A stretch of 8,193 bases of DNA from an uncultured Bacilli bacterium (GTDB lineage Bacteria > Bacillota_I > Bacilli_A > RF39 > UBA660). The DNA lies in contig CANQOE010000048.1 of the NCBI GenBank assembly GCA_947625315.1, positions 1 through 8,193 of the forward strand. The letters run 5' to 3'. Shown in pieces: positions 1 through 5,219 of the stretch (its first letter is position 1; every line of letters starts with the position of its first letter). The translations under genes were made by a program, and so were the position numbers. The notes under the pieces are model-generated. The model saw nothing but the letters and a program-made list of their open reading frames with translations. It did no database searches and was not told the DNA's origin.

Positions 1-410
1 CTATTATTATCTTTAATTTATTACCTCTTATATCTTTAGATGGTTATCAATTTTTAAAAAGTATTTTGGAAATATTTCTTCCTTATAAATTATCTTTTTA
101 TTTAAGTTATATTTTAAGTATTGTATCTTTTCTCTTATTTATAACATATAATTATCTTTATTCATTAAATAATTATTTAATTATATCTTACTTAATTTAT
201 GTCTTTATTATTACTTATCGGAACTTTAAATATACTTATTTTAAATTTTTATTAGAACGCTTTTTATATAAACTTCCTTTTAAAAAAATTGAATATACTA
301 AAGATAATATCAATCTTTTAAAAAAAGAAACTTACCATTATTTTAAAAAACCTTCTAAAATTATTAGTGAAAAAGAAAAATTAGCCAAAATGTTTGACAA
401 TAAATATTAA
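1..410 (+). CDS. spoIVFB: SpoIVFB-like M50 site-2 metalloprotease, C-terminal part (5' end outside window)
   Basis: This reading frame is already open at the left edge (codons from position 3), so the start lies upstream; a TTG at 66 is internal and not a credible start. The first visible residues include NLLPLISLDG, which matches the second zinc-site motif of M50 intramembrane proteases (N-P/L-LP-x-x-x-LDG). The Asp at 39-41 would be the third zinc ligand; the HExxH motif must be upstream. Two hydrophobic spans follow, then a basic tail with LLERFLYK, typical of SpoIVFB. In Bacillus, SpoIVFB sits in the outer forespore membrane and cleaves pro-sigma-K, and its gene directly precedes rplU-prp-rpmA; the same order here, with one inserted gene, supports the call. 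About 122 residues follow the Asp, fewer than in Bacillus SpoIVFB, so the C-terminal CBS domain looks reduced or absent. Whether this organism sporulates is unknown, and a non-sporulation substrate is possible. Confidence 0.72.
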   Translation, partial: IIIFNLLPLISLDGYQFLKSILEIFLPYKLSFYLSYILSIVSFLLFITYNYLYSLNNYLIISYLIYVFIITYRNFKYTYFKFLLERFLYKLPFKKIEYTKDNINLLKKETYHYFKKPSKIISEKEKLAKMFDNKY

Positions 411-422
411 TTAGGTTATAAT
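394..422 (+). promoter_or_regulatory. Consensus sigma-A-type promoter for the 253-residue protein gene
   Basis: TTGACA at 394-399 and TATAAT at 417-422 are both perfect consensus hexamers separated by exactly 17 bp. The -35 box lies inside the last codons of the upstream protease gene, and the -10 box is just after its stop. The predicted start near 429 leaves a leader of roughly 19 nt carrying AGGAGG at 434-439. This is the best match to consensus in the window, so the gene at 448 should be strongly transcribed and read-through could also reach the ribosomal operon. Confidence 0.8.
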
Positions 423-447
423 AGATAACCAATAGGAGGCAATTTAA

Positions 448-1209
448 ATGAATAAATATATCCATGAAATACTTAGTAATGATAGTTATCGCTTTGCTAT
501 TAAAGCTATCTTAGAATCTAATATTTTATCTTTAGAAGAATTAGTAGATATTGTTATTGAAGGAGCTTGTGAATCTGATATATCTAAATTATTAGAATAT
601 ATTGATAAAAATACATTATCGTCTAAAGAATATAATAAATTAGTAAATGCTTTAATGCATATAAATACCAGTTTAGCTAATAGATATTTAGCAAAATTAT
701 TAAATGATGATTCTTCCAATAAAGAAGAAATTATTGAATTTTTAATTCAAAATGGTGATTATTATTCTTTAAGTATTCTTAATTTAGATTTAGAAAATAT
801 TTTTAAAGAAAATAAACTTAAATTAAATTATTTAGAAGTTGTTAAAAATATTTGGCATAGAATTTTTCTTAATCAAAATGATTACTATGAAATTTGTCAA
901 TTTTTAATCAATCAAAATATTTATAGTCAAAAAATTTTTAGAACTATATTAGAAAATAGTAATCGTTCATTTATTGAGTATTTTAAAAAATATTTAGAAC
1001 ACATTCAAGAATTACCGGATATTAATAGTTTAACAAATACATTAAATGATATCTTTTTCCAAAATGAAATAAGCAAGTATTCTAATGATGAACTATTTAA
1101 TTACTTAATTAGTTTAGCTCAAAAAGGAGATATTTCTACTCTAAGCAAAAATAAAGAAACTTTTAAAACGATATTTACTAAAGAAGAAAGTCAAGAATTA
1201 CATAAATAA
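448..1209 (+). CDS. Hypothetical all-helical protein, 253 residues
   Basis: I do not recognise this protein. It begins at an ATG 8 nt after a perfect AGGAGG (434-439) and has its own consensus promoter. The sequence has no signal peptide or membrane segment, so it is probably cytosolic. It reads as successive amphipathic helices rich in Leu, Ile, Asn, Lys and Glu with short polar breaks, for example around residues 30-60, 75-105 and 190-225, which resembles a TPR- or HEAT-like helical repeat scaffold, though no repeat consensus is clear. There is a single Trp (136) and only two Cys (41, 150), with no catalytic motif visible. It is inserted between the spoIVFB-like gene and rplU, a place where Bacillus has no gene. 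The strong promoter and ribosome binding site imply an abundant product. Function is not assigned. Confidence 0.85.
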   Translation: MNKYIHEILSNDSYRFAIKAILESNILSLEELVDIVIEGACESDISKLLEYIDKNTLSSKEYNKLVNALMHINTSLANRYLAKLLNDDSSNKEEIIEFLIQNGDYYSLSILNLDLENIFKENKLKLNYLEVVKNIWHRIFLNQNDYYEICQFLINQNIYSQKIFRTILENSNRSFIEYFKKYLEHIQELPDINSLTNTLNDIFFQNEISKYSNDELFNYLISLAQKGDISTLSKNKETFKTIFTKEESQELHK

Positions 1210-1211
1210 GC

Positions 1212-1241
1212 AAAAACTATTTGACAAACTAGTTATTTTTT
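1212..1241 (+). terminator. Possible weak intrinsic terminator overlapping the rplU promoter
   Basis: AACTA (1215-1219) can pair with TAGTT (1230-1234), and A1212-A1214 can pair with T residues after a bulged A at 1235; TTTTTT follows at 1236-1241. The loop contains the TTGACA of the next promoter. The stem is short, almost all A-U and has a 10-nt loop, so termination after the 253-residue gene is plausible but may be inefficient. Confidence 0.33.
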
Positions 1242-1249
1242 GTTAAAAT
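1221..1249 (+). promoter_or_regulatory. Promoter of the rplU-prp-rpmA operon
   Basis: TTGACA at 1221-1226, a 17-bp spacer and TAAAAT at 1244-1249 form a near-consensus sigma-A-type promoter. A TG at 1241-1242, one base before the -10 box, adds an extended -10 element. The predicted start falls around 1254-1256, exactly at the 5' edge of the leader RNA stem. Confidence 0.8.
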
Positions 1250-1250
1250 T

Positions 1251-1336
1251 ATAGACGTGTTATAATTTATATTCACAAAAAACCGCTCGAAAATGGTCTT
1301 AAAAATATTTATATTTACCATATAGGCGCGTCTTAT
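1251..1336 (+). promoter_or_regulatory. L21-type ribosomal protein leader RNA upstream of rplU
   Basis: GACGTG (1254-1259) pairs with CGCGTC (1327-1332), including one G-U; ATA (1251-1253) can extend it to TAT (1334-1336) with a bulged T at 1333. This closes a domain of about 65 nt immediately before the rplU ribosome binding site (1341-1347). Inside, ACCG (1282-1285) can pair with TGGT (1294-1297). Low-GC Gram-positive bacteria carry a structured L21 leader (Rfam L21_leader) at this place, thought to mediate feedback by L21 or an operon product. The position, closing stem and spacing agree; the match to the covariance model was not tested. Confidence 0.6.
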
Positions 1337-1340
1337 TAAG

Positions 1341-1347
1341 AAGGAGG
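1341..1347 (+). promoter_or_regulatory. Ribosome binding site that sets the rplU start at 1355
   Basis: AAGGAGG ends at 1347. An in-frame ATG at 1349 would leave a spacer of one base, too short, whereas the ATG at 1355 has a 7-nt spacer and gives the L21 N-terminus MKAIFTTGGKQ, as in Bacillus MYAIIKTGGKQ. Confidence 0.85.
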
Positions 1348-1354
1348 AATGAAT

Positions 1355-1651
1355 ATGAAAGCTATATTTACTACTGGTGGTAAACAATATTATGTTTCCG
1401 AAAAAGATGAAATATATGTTGAAAAATTACCTAATGAAGTAGGAAGTGAAGTAACATTTACGACTGTTTTAGCCATCGATGATAAAGTTGGTACTCCTTA
1501 TGTTGAAGGAGCAAAAGTAGTATGTGAAGTACTTAAACATGGACGTCAAAAGAAAATTAAAGTTTTCAAATATCGACCTAAGAAAAAATATCGTAAAACT
1601 CAAGGTCATAGACAACCATACACTAAATTAGTTGTTAAAAAGATTAGTTAA
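1355..1651 (+). CDS. rplU: 50S ribosomal protein bL21
   Basis: This is large-subunit ribosomal protein L21, which binds 23S rRNA; the start at 1355 gives 98 residues, close to the usual 100-103. The N-terminal strand has TGGKQ followed by EKDEIYVEKL. The C-terminal half has the family signature: VFKYRPKKKYRK, then TQGHRQPYTK, a very basic rRNA-binding region. The gene has a near-consensus promoter and a structured leader RNA, and is the first gene of rplU-prp-rpmA. Its TAA stop (1649-1651) overlaps the prp start by one base (TAATG), indicating translational coupling. An upstream in-frame ATG at 1349 would add two residues but is too close to the ribosome binding site. Identification is secure. 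Confidence 0.98.
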   Translation: MKAIFTTGGKQYYVSEKDEIYVEKLPNEVGSEVTFTTVLAIDDKVGTPYVEGAKVVCEVLKHGRQKKIKVFKYRPKKKYRKTQGHRQPYTKLVVKKIS

Positions 1652-1944
1652 TGATTAAAGTATTAGTTAAAAATAAAGAAATAATTGTTAAAGGACATGC
1701 CAAATATGCCGAATATGGCCATGACATTGTCTGTGCCGCGGCATCTTCAATTGTTATTACAAGTATTAATGCTTGTTTAAAAATTGACAAGTATTATTTA
1801 AAATATACGCAAGATCAAGATAAATTAACGATTAATATTTTAAAAGATAATGAGGTATGTAATTTAATAATTCTAAATATGTTAGAAATGCTAAAAGAAT
1901 TAGCCCAAGATTATCAAAAAAATATAGAGATTAAGGAGGAATAG
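1651..1944 (+). CDS. prp: Ribosomal-processing cysteine protease Prp (YsxB family)
   Basis: Prp removes the N-terminal extension of ribosomal protein L27, a step essential for ribosome function in Staphylococcus aureus. The 97-residue length is near the usual 105-110. The catalytic pair is visible: His16 in KGHAKYAEYG and Cys28 in DIVCAAASS. Their spacing of 12 residues equals that of the S. aureus His22/Cys34 pair. The start ATG overlaps the rplU stop by one base (TAATG) and has no good ribosome binding site, so translation probably depends on ribosomes finishing rplU. The end of the gene carries AAGGAGG (1933-1939), which serves rpmA. The substrate is encoded immediately downstream. Identification is very strong. 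Confidence 0.95.
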   Translation: MIKVLVKNKEIIVKGHAKYAEYGHDIVCAAASSIVITSINACLKIDKYYLKYTQDQDKLTINILKDNEVCNLIILNMLEMLKELAQDYQKNIEIKEE

Positions 1945-1947
1945 ACC

Positions 1948-2226
1948 ATGAATTTTATGAAATTAAATATTCAATTATTTGCTCACGTTAAAGCCCAAGG
2001 TTCTACGCAAAATGGTAGAGATTCTCGCGGACGTAGATTAGGAGCTAAAGCTAGTGATGGGGAAACTGTTACCGCTGGTTCTATTTTATATCGTCAAAGA
2101 GGAACTAAAATCTATCCTGGAACTAATGTGGGGATGGGACGTGATCATACATTATTTGCCAAAATAGATGGCGTTGTTAAATTTGAGCGTTTAGGTCGCG
2201 ATAAGAAAAAAGTGAGTGTTTACTAA
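1948..2226 (+). CDS. rpmA: 50S ribosomal protein bL27 with Prp-cleaved N-terminal extension
   Basis: L27 lies near the peptidyl transferase centre, and its mature N-terminus reaches the tRNA acceptor ends. The ATG at 1948 is 8 nt from AAGGAGG (1933-1939); a second ATG at 1957 is 17 nt away and less likely. The 92-residue protein begins with an extension ending KLNIQLFA, equivalent to the S. aureus LNLQFFA that Prp cuts after Ala, so the mature protein would start at residue 13 (HVKAQGS). The core signatures NGRDS, RLGAKASDG, SILYRQRGTKIYPG and FERLGRDKKKVSVY are intact. The extension is a marker of Firmicutes and relatives and fits prp next door. In Bacillus spo0B and obg follow; here prepilin genes do. 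Confidence 0.98.
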   Translation: MNFMKLNIQLFAHVKAQGSTQNGRDSRGRRLGAKASDGETVTAGSILYRQRGTKIYPGTNVGMGRDHTLFAKIDGVVKFERLGRDKKKVSVY

Positions 2227-2244
2227 AAAGTAAATGCTTTTTTT
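2225..2244 (+). terminator. Probable weak intrinsic terminator of the rplU-prp-rpmA operon
   Basis: AAAAAGT (2225-2231), loop AAAT and GCTTTTT (2236-2242) form a seven-pair stem with one G-U, running into a run of seven T (2238-2244). The stem starts in the rpmA stop codon itself. It is A-U dominated and hence weak, but well placed before the next promoter. Confidence 0.5.
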
Positions 2245-2248
2245 ATAG

Positions 2249-2277
2249 TTTATTTATTTAGAAAAATATGTTATACT
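2249..2277 (+). promoter_or_regulatory. Extended -10 promoter of the prepilin operon
   Basis: TATACT at 2272-2277 is preceded by TG at 2269-2270 with one base between, an extended -10. The region 17 bp upstream (TTTATT, 2249-2254) is a poor -35. The predicted start near 2284 leaves a leader of about 14 nt containing AGGTG (2287-2291) and the ATG at 2298. The layout resembles that of the PDZ-Lon protease gene at 4200. Confidence 0.6.
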
Positions 2278-2297
2278 TAACATAGTAGGTGAAGAAT

Positions 2298-2759
2298 ATG
2301 AAAAAAGGTTTTGCATTAATGGAAACAATTATTGTTATAACATTTATAAGTGTATCTTTACTTCTTTTATATTCAACCTTTATTGGAATGATTAATAGTT
2401 CTAAACAAAATAGATTATTTGATAATGTTTCTAATATTTATAAAACTTATTATTTAAAAGAATATCTAAATCTTCAGGGCTTAACTAATTATACTACTAA
2501 TAGTATAAAAGAACTTACTTGTAATGATTTTAACTTTGCTAGTTGTTCTACTTTAACTAAAAAATTAAATGTTTCCCATATGTATTTAGTTAAATATGGT
2601 AAATTTAATTATGATGAAAAGTTATATTCTAATAACTTCAATGATTACTTACACTTATTAAGTACCAGCGATGATTATCAATATCGCTTAATTATTGAAT
2701 TTTTAGAAGGAGAAGAATATTCTTATGCTTCCCTAGCTTTAGGAGGTTCTCATGAATAA
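2298..2759 (+). CDS. Prepilin-like protein with N-terminal cleavage/methylation motif (first of a pair)
   Basis: This 153-residue protein starts with MKKG|FALMET followed by a hydrophobic helix (about residues 5-30), the class III signal of type IV pilins and pseudopilins. A prepilin peptidase would cut after Gly4 and methylate Phe5; Glu at mature position 5, used in subunit assembly, is present. The exported C-terminal part is polar and Asn/Tyr/Ser rich, with a close Cys pair in LTCNDFNFASCS that could form a disulfide. I chose the ATG at 2298, 6 nt from AGGTG, because an in-frame GTG at 2289 lies within the ribosome binding site and would only lengthen the signal's leader. It overlaps the next prepilin gene by 8 nt. 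It could be a minor ComG-like pseudopilin for DNA uptake or part of a type II/IV-like filament; no ATPase, inner-membrane protein or peptidase gene is in view, so the system cannot be named. Confidence 0.8.
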   Translation: MKKGFALMETIIVITFISVSLLLLYSTFIGMINSSKQNRLFDNVSNIYKTYYLKEYLNLQGLTNYTTNSIKELTCNDFNFASCSTLTKKLNVSHMYLVKYGKFNYDEKLYSNNFNDYLHLLSTSDDYQYRLIIEFLEGEEYSYASLALGGSHE

Positions 2760-3258
2760 AAAAGGAATAACCATTATTGAAGTATTAGTAAGTATTAGTC
2801 TAGTATCTATTATTGTTTTACTTCTTTTAAATGTAATCTTATCTTTAAATAAAATCAATAATGATGATAGTTATGCCTCCCAAGATGAAATAGACCGCAG
2901 TGAAATAATTAAATTAATTGAAGATGATTTTTTAGCTTTAAAACTTAATGGTTTAACTATTGAAGAAAATAAAATTACGTTTAATTATTTAGATAGTACT
3001 AAAAAATTAATTATTTTTAAAGATAAAATAGTTTATGATAATAAAGAATATCCTTTAGAAAGTCCTAAAGCTACTTATGATTCTTGCTTTAGTTATCATT
3101 ATACTCAAATAGATGATAATTACTATTTAATAACTATTGATATTCCCGTATTAATTGATAATGTTAATACCACCAAAATAGATGATTTATCTTTAAGTTA
3201 TTTAGCATTAAAAAATGAATTTAATAATTACCCATCTAATTATACCTGTTCTAAATAA
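2752..3258 (+). CDS. Prepilin-like protein, possibly ComGF/PilW-type minor pseudopilin (second of a pair)
   Basis: The 168-residue product begins MNKKG|ITIIEVLVSIS, a textbook prepilin site: cleavage after Gly5, Ile as the mature first residue, Glu at position 5, then a hydrophobic helix to about residue 33. AGGAGG (2741-2746) lies 5 nt from the ATG, and the gene overlaps the preceding prepilin gene by 8 nt, so the two are co-translated. The middle (residues 50-100) has short strands of the form ENKITFNYLDSTKKLIIF and KIVYDNKEYPL, reminiscent of ComGF- or PilW-like minor pilins. Two Cys (112, 166) could pair. The stop lies inside the end of the convergent ylbJ-like gene. The fold class is clear; assignment to competence, secretion or adhesion is open. 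Confidence 0.82.
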   Translation: MNKKGITIIEVLVSISLVSIIVLLLLNVILSLNKINNDDSYASQDEIDRSEIIKLIEDDFLALKLNGLTIEENKITFNYLDSTKKLIIFKDKIVYDNKEYPLESPKATYDSCFSYHYTQIDDNYYLITIDIPVLIDNVNTTKIDDLSLSYLALKNEFNNYPSNYTCSK

Positions 3259-4159
3259 TAATTATTAAAATCCCACTTATAATAGCTTGGATAATTCGGC
3301 CCTTTAAAAAGCATTTAAAATCAAGTGGAGTATCTTCTAATATCGCTTTAATTTGGGTATTAATACTTAAACCCCCAAAAGAAATAATTATAATAGCCAT
3401 TATTTCTTTTAATTTGGGTAAAATACTTAAAGATCCTAAATTATTTAAACCATTAGTAATTTCTAAAAAACCAGACAATAAGACTTTTAAAGTAGGATTT
3501 AAAGGTAAAATATTAGTTATAATATAAGTTAAAAGCACATAAAAAGCAATTGTTCCTAAAACAACTAAAAGGGTAGATATAGCTCTTTTAATACTCTTAA
3601 TTAGAGTTGTACTTAAAGTATTATTTTCTCTTTTTATTTCACCTATATTATTTACTGGGGCTTTCTTTCTCATTAAAAAAGCTATTATAATATTACTTAA
3701 ATAATGAATTAAGATAATTTTTAAAACAATCGAAGCTTTAAAAGATAAAGATAATATTAAACTTAAAAATAAAGGATTAGCAAAATAAGTAAAATATAAA
3801 TAATGATTAGCTTCTTCTAAACTAATAATTTTATTTAAATATAAATTTTTAATTAAATATCCACTGGTGGGTGTCCCACTTATTAAACTCATAAACATAA
3901 TATAAGCCCCAATTCCTCTAATGTGAAATAGTTTTGTAAATAATTTATTAAAGACTAAATAAAAGTAATAGGGAATATTAGCATAAATCATTAAATCATT
4001 AATAATAAACATCGGAAATAAAGTGGGAAATACTCTTTTAAAAAATAAAGAAACACTATTATTTAAAATACTTGCTACTTCTTGATTATTTTTAATTAAT
4101 ATAAATAATGTTATAAATAAAAAAACACAAAATAAAAAATTACCAATTTTAGTCTTCAT
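3251..4159 (-). CDS. ylbJ: YlbJ-like integral membrane protein (nucleoside-recognition/Gate family)
   Basis: This 302-residue, highly hydrophobic protein has about seven or eight membrane spans. Features matching the sporulation membrane protein YlbJ are FPTLFPMFIINDLM (44-57), SGTPTSG (94-100, versus SG-P-SG in relatives), FANPLFLSL (126-134), FLEITNGL (231-238) and FGGLSINTQ (261-269). In Bacillus YlbJ is made under sigma-E in the mother cell and is needed for normal spore cortex; its transported substrate is unknown. It is about 100 residues shorter than Bacillus YlbJ, mostly in the central loop and ends. The start is supported by GGAGG (minus strand, 4164-4168). The neighbour across the divergent gap is YlbL-like, and ylbJ-ylbK-ylbL are linked in Bacillus, which supports the call. 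The stop (TAG) overlaps the convergent prepilin gene by 8 bp. Confidence 0.75.
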   Translation of the reverse strand: MKTKIGNFLFCVFLFITLFILIKNNQEVASILNNSVSLFFKRVFPTLFPMFIINDLMIYANIPYYFYLVFNKLFTKLFHIRGIGAYIMFMSLISGTPTSGYLIKNLYLNKIISLEEANHYLYFTYFANPLFLSLILSLSFKASIVLKIILIHYLSNIIIAFLMRKKAPVNNIGEIKRENNTLSTTLIKSIKRAISTLLVVLGTIAFYVLLTYIITNILPLNPTLKVLLSGFLEITNGLNNLGSLSILPKLKEIMAIIIISFGGLSINTQIKAILEDTPLDFKCFLKGRIIQAIISGILIIII

Positions 4160-4175
4160 AAATCCTCCCTAAGTA

Positions 4176-4184
4176 TGATATAAT
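4176..4184 (+). promoter_or_regulatory. Extended -10 promoter of the PDZ-Lon protease gene
   Basis: TG at 4176-4177, one base, then a perfect TATAAT at 4179-4184 form an extended -10. No clear -35 is seen. The predicted start near 4190-4191 coincides with the AGGTGA (4190-4195) before the ATG at 4200, so the leader would be about 10 nt or less. The region is also the upstream region of the divergent ylbJ-like gene. Confidence 0.6.
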
Positions 4185-4199
4185 AAATTAGGTGATAAT

Positions 4200-5219
4200 A
4201 TGTTTACTAAAATATATGAATTTTTAAAACAGTTTATTAAAGAAAATGCTAAAAGCTTAATTGCTTTACTAATAATATATTTATTATTTACAATTGAATT
4301 ACCTTTTGCGATTTATACTCCCGGAGGTGCTATTAATTTAGCTAACCGCATTGAAATAGAAGATGCTTATCCTGAAGATGGTTCTTTTAATATGGCTTAT
4401 GTTTCGATGGTTAGAGGTTCGCTTCCTTATTTATTAATTGCCCGCGTTCTTCCTGATTGGGATATTGAAAAAGTTCAAAATATTCGCTTAGATGGAGAAA
4501 ATGCTCAAGAAATGCAAAAAAGAGAACGACTAGATTTAGAAGAAAGCCAAGATAATGCGACGATTAATGCCTATCAAGAAGCTGGAGAAGAATTAACTAT
4601 CTTAAATACTTATAATACGGTCAGTTATATTGCTAATGAAGCCCAGACAGATTTAAAAGTAGGGGACATCATTTTAGAAGTTAATGACCAACCTATATCA
4701 TCTTTAAGTGATTTACAATCAATAATCACCGCTTTAAATCCTAAAGAAACAGTAAAAATTCATATTAAAAGAGATAATAAAGAAAAAGATGTGGAAGCCC
4801 AAACTTATGAAGCCGAAGACCATACTATAAAAATTGGGGTAATGCTTTTAACTACTTATGATTTTGAAACTAAGAAAGATATTAAAATAAGTTCAAAAGC
4901 TAGTGAAATGGGTAGCAGTGGGGGTTTAATGATGAGTCTTGAGATATATAACCGTTTAACGAAAGAAGATATTACCCATGGCCAAAAAATTGTGGGCACT
5001 GGTACTATTGATATTAATGGCAACATTGGTGAAATCGGTGGGGTAAAATACAAACTTATCGACGCGGTTAAAAAGAAAGCACAAGTATTTATTTGTCCCG
5101 AAGAAAACTATGAAGAAGCTTTAAAAATAGTTCAAGAAAAAAAGTATGACATTAAAATAATTAGTGCCCATACTTTTAAAGAAGTATTAACTAAATTAGA
5201 AAAATTAAAAAATGGTTAG
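4200..5219 (+). CDS. ylbL: YlbL/SepM-like membrane-anchored PDZ-Lon serine protease
   Basis: The 339-residue protein has an N-terminal membrane anchor (about 19-36), an extracytoplasmic region, a PDZ domain (about 137-200, with LKVGDIILEVNDQPI) and a C-terminal Lon-type (S16) protease domain. The catalytic Ser-Lys pair is Ser240 in GSSGG (GPSAG in relatives) and Lys285 in GGVKYK; GTGTIDINGNIGEIGG between them is the typical Lon segment. Relatives include YlbL of Bacillus and SepM of Streptococcus mutans, which trims a competence-stimulating peptide outside the cell; the substrate here is unknown. AGGTGA lies 4 nt from the ATG. The adjoining YlbJ-like gene preserves the ylbJ/ylbL link but in divergent orientation and without ylbK. 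The last codons form part of the terminator hairpin of the convergent ttcA operon. Confidence 0.93.
   Translation: MFTKIYEFLKQFIKENAKSLIALLIIYLLFTIELPFAIYTPGGAINLANRIEIEDAYPEDGSFNMAYVSMVRGSLPYLLIARVLPDWDIEKVQNIRLDGENAQEMQKRERLDLEESQDNATINAYQEAGEELTILNTYNTVSYIANEAQTDLKVGDIILEVNDQPISSLSDLQSIITALNPKETVKIHIKRDNKEKDVEAQTYEAEDHTIKIGVMLLTTYDFETKKDIKISSKASEMGSSGGLMMSLEIYNRLTKEDITHGQKIVGTGTIDINGNIGEIGGVKYKLIDAVKKKAQVFICPEENYEEALKIVQEKKYDIKIISAHTFKEVLTKLEKLKNG

Noticed and set aside
66..68. TTG as start of a short membrane protein
   Set aside because: The frame is open to the left edge and encodes the conserved NLLP...LDG motif of M50 proteases before this codon.
486..719. Minus-strand open frame of 77 codons
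   Set aside because: It lies wholly within the 253-residue gene, lacks a ribosome binding site, and its sequence is what the opposite strand of a Leu/Ile/Asn-rich gene would give.
2289..2291. GTG start for the first prepilin
   Set aside because: It lies within the AGGTG ribosome binding site; the ATG at 2298 is correctly spaced and gives the standard prepilin leader.
3256..3267. Perfect palindrome TAATAATTATTA as bidirectional terminator
   Set aside because: It has no loop and no G-C pairs, and no T run of note follows; it is expected by chance in such AT-rich DNA.
4169..4178. Sigma-E-like -10 (minus strand CATACTTA) before the ylbJ-like gene
   Set aside because: It is suggestive because Bacillus ylbJ is sigma-E dependent, but no -35 match is found and the start would fall in the ribosome binding site.
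4856..5053. Minus-strand open frame of 65 codons
   Set aside because: It is antisense to the catalytic domain of the PDZ-Lon protease, with no ribosome binding site or promoter.
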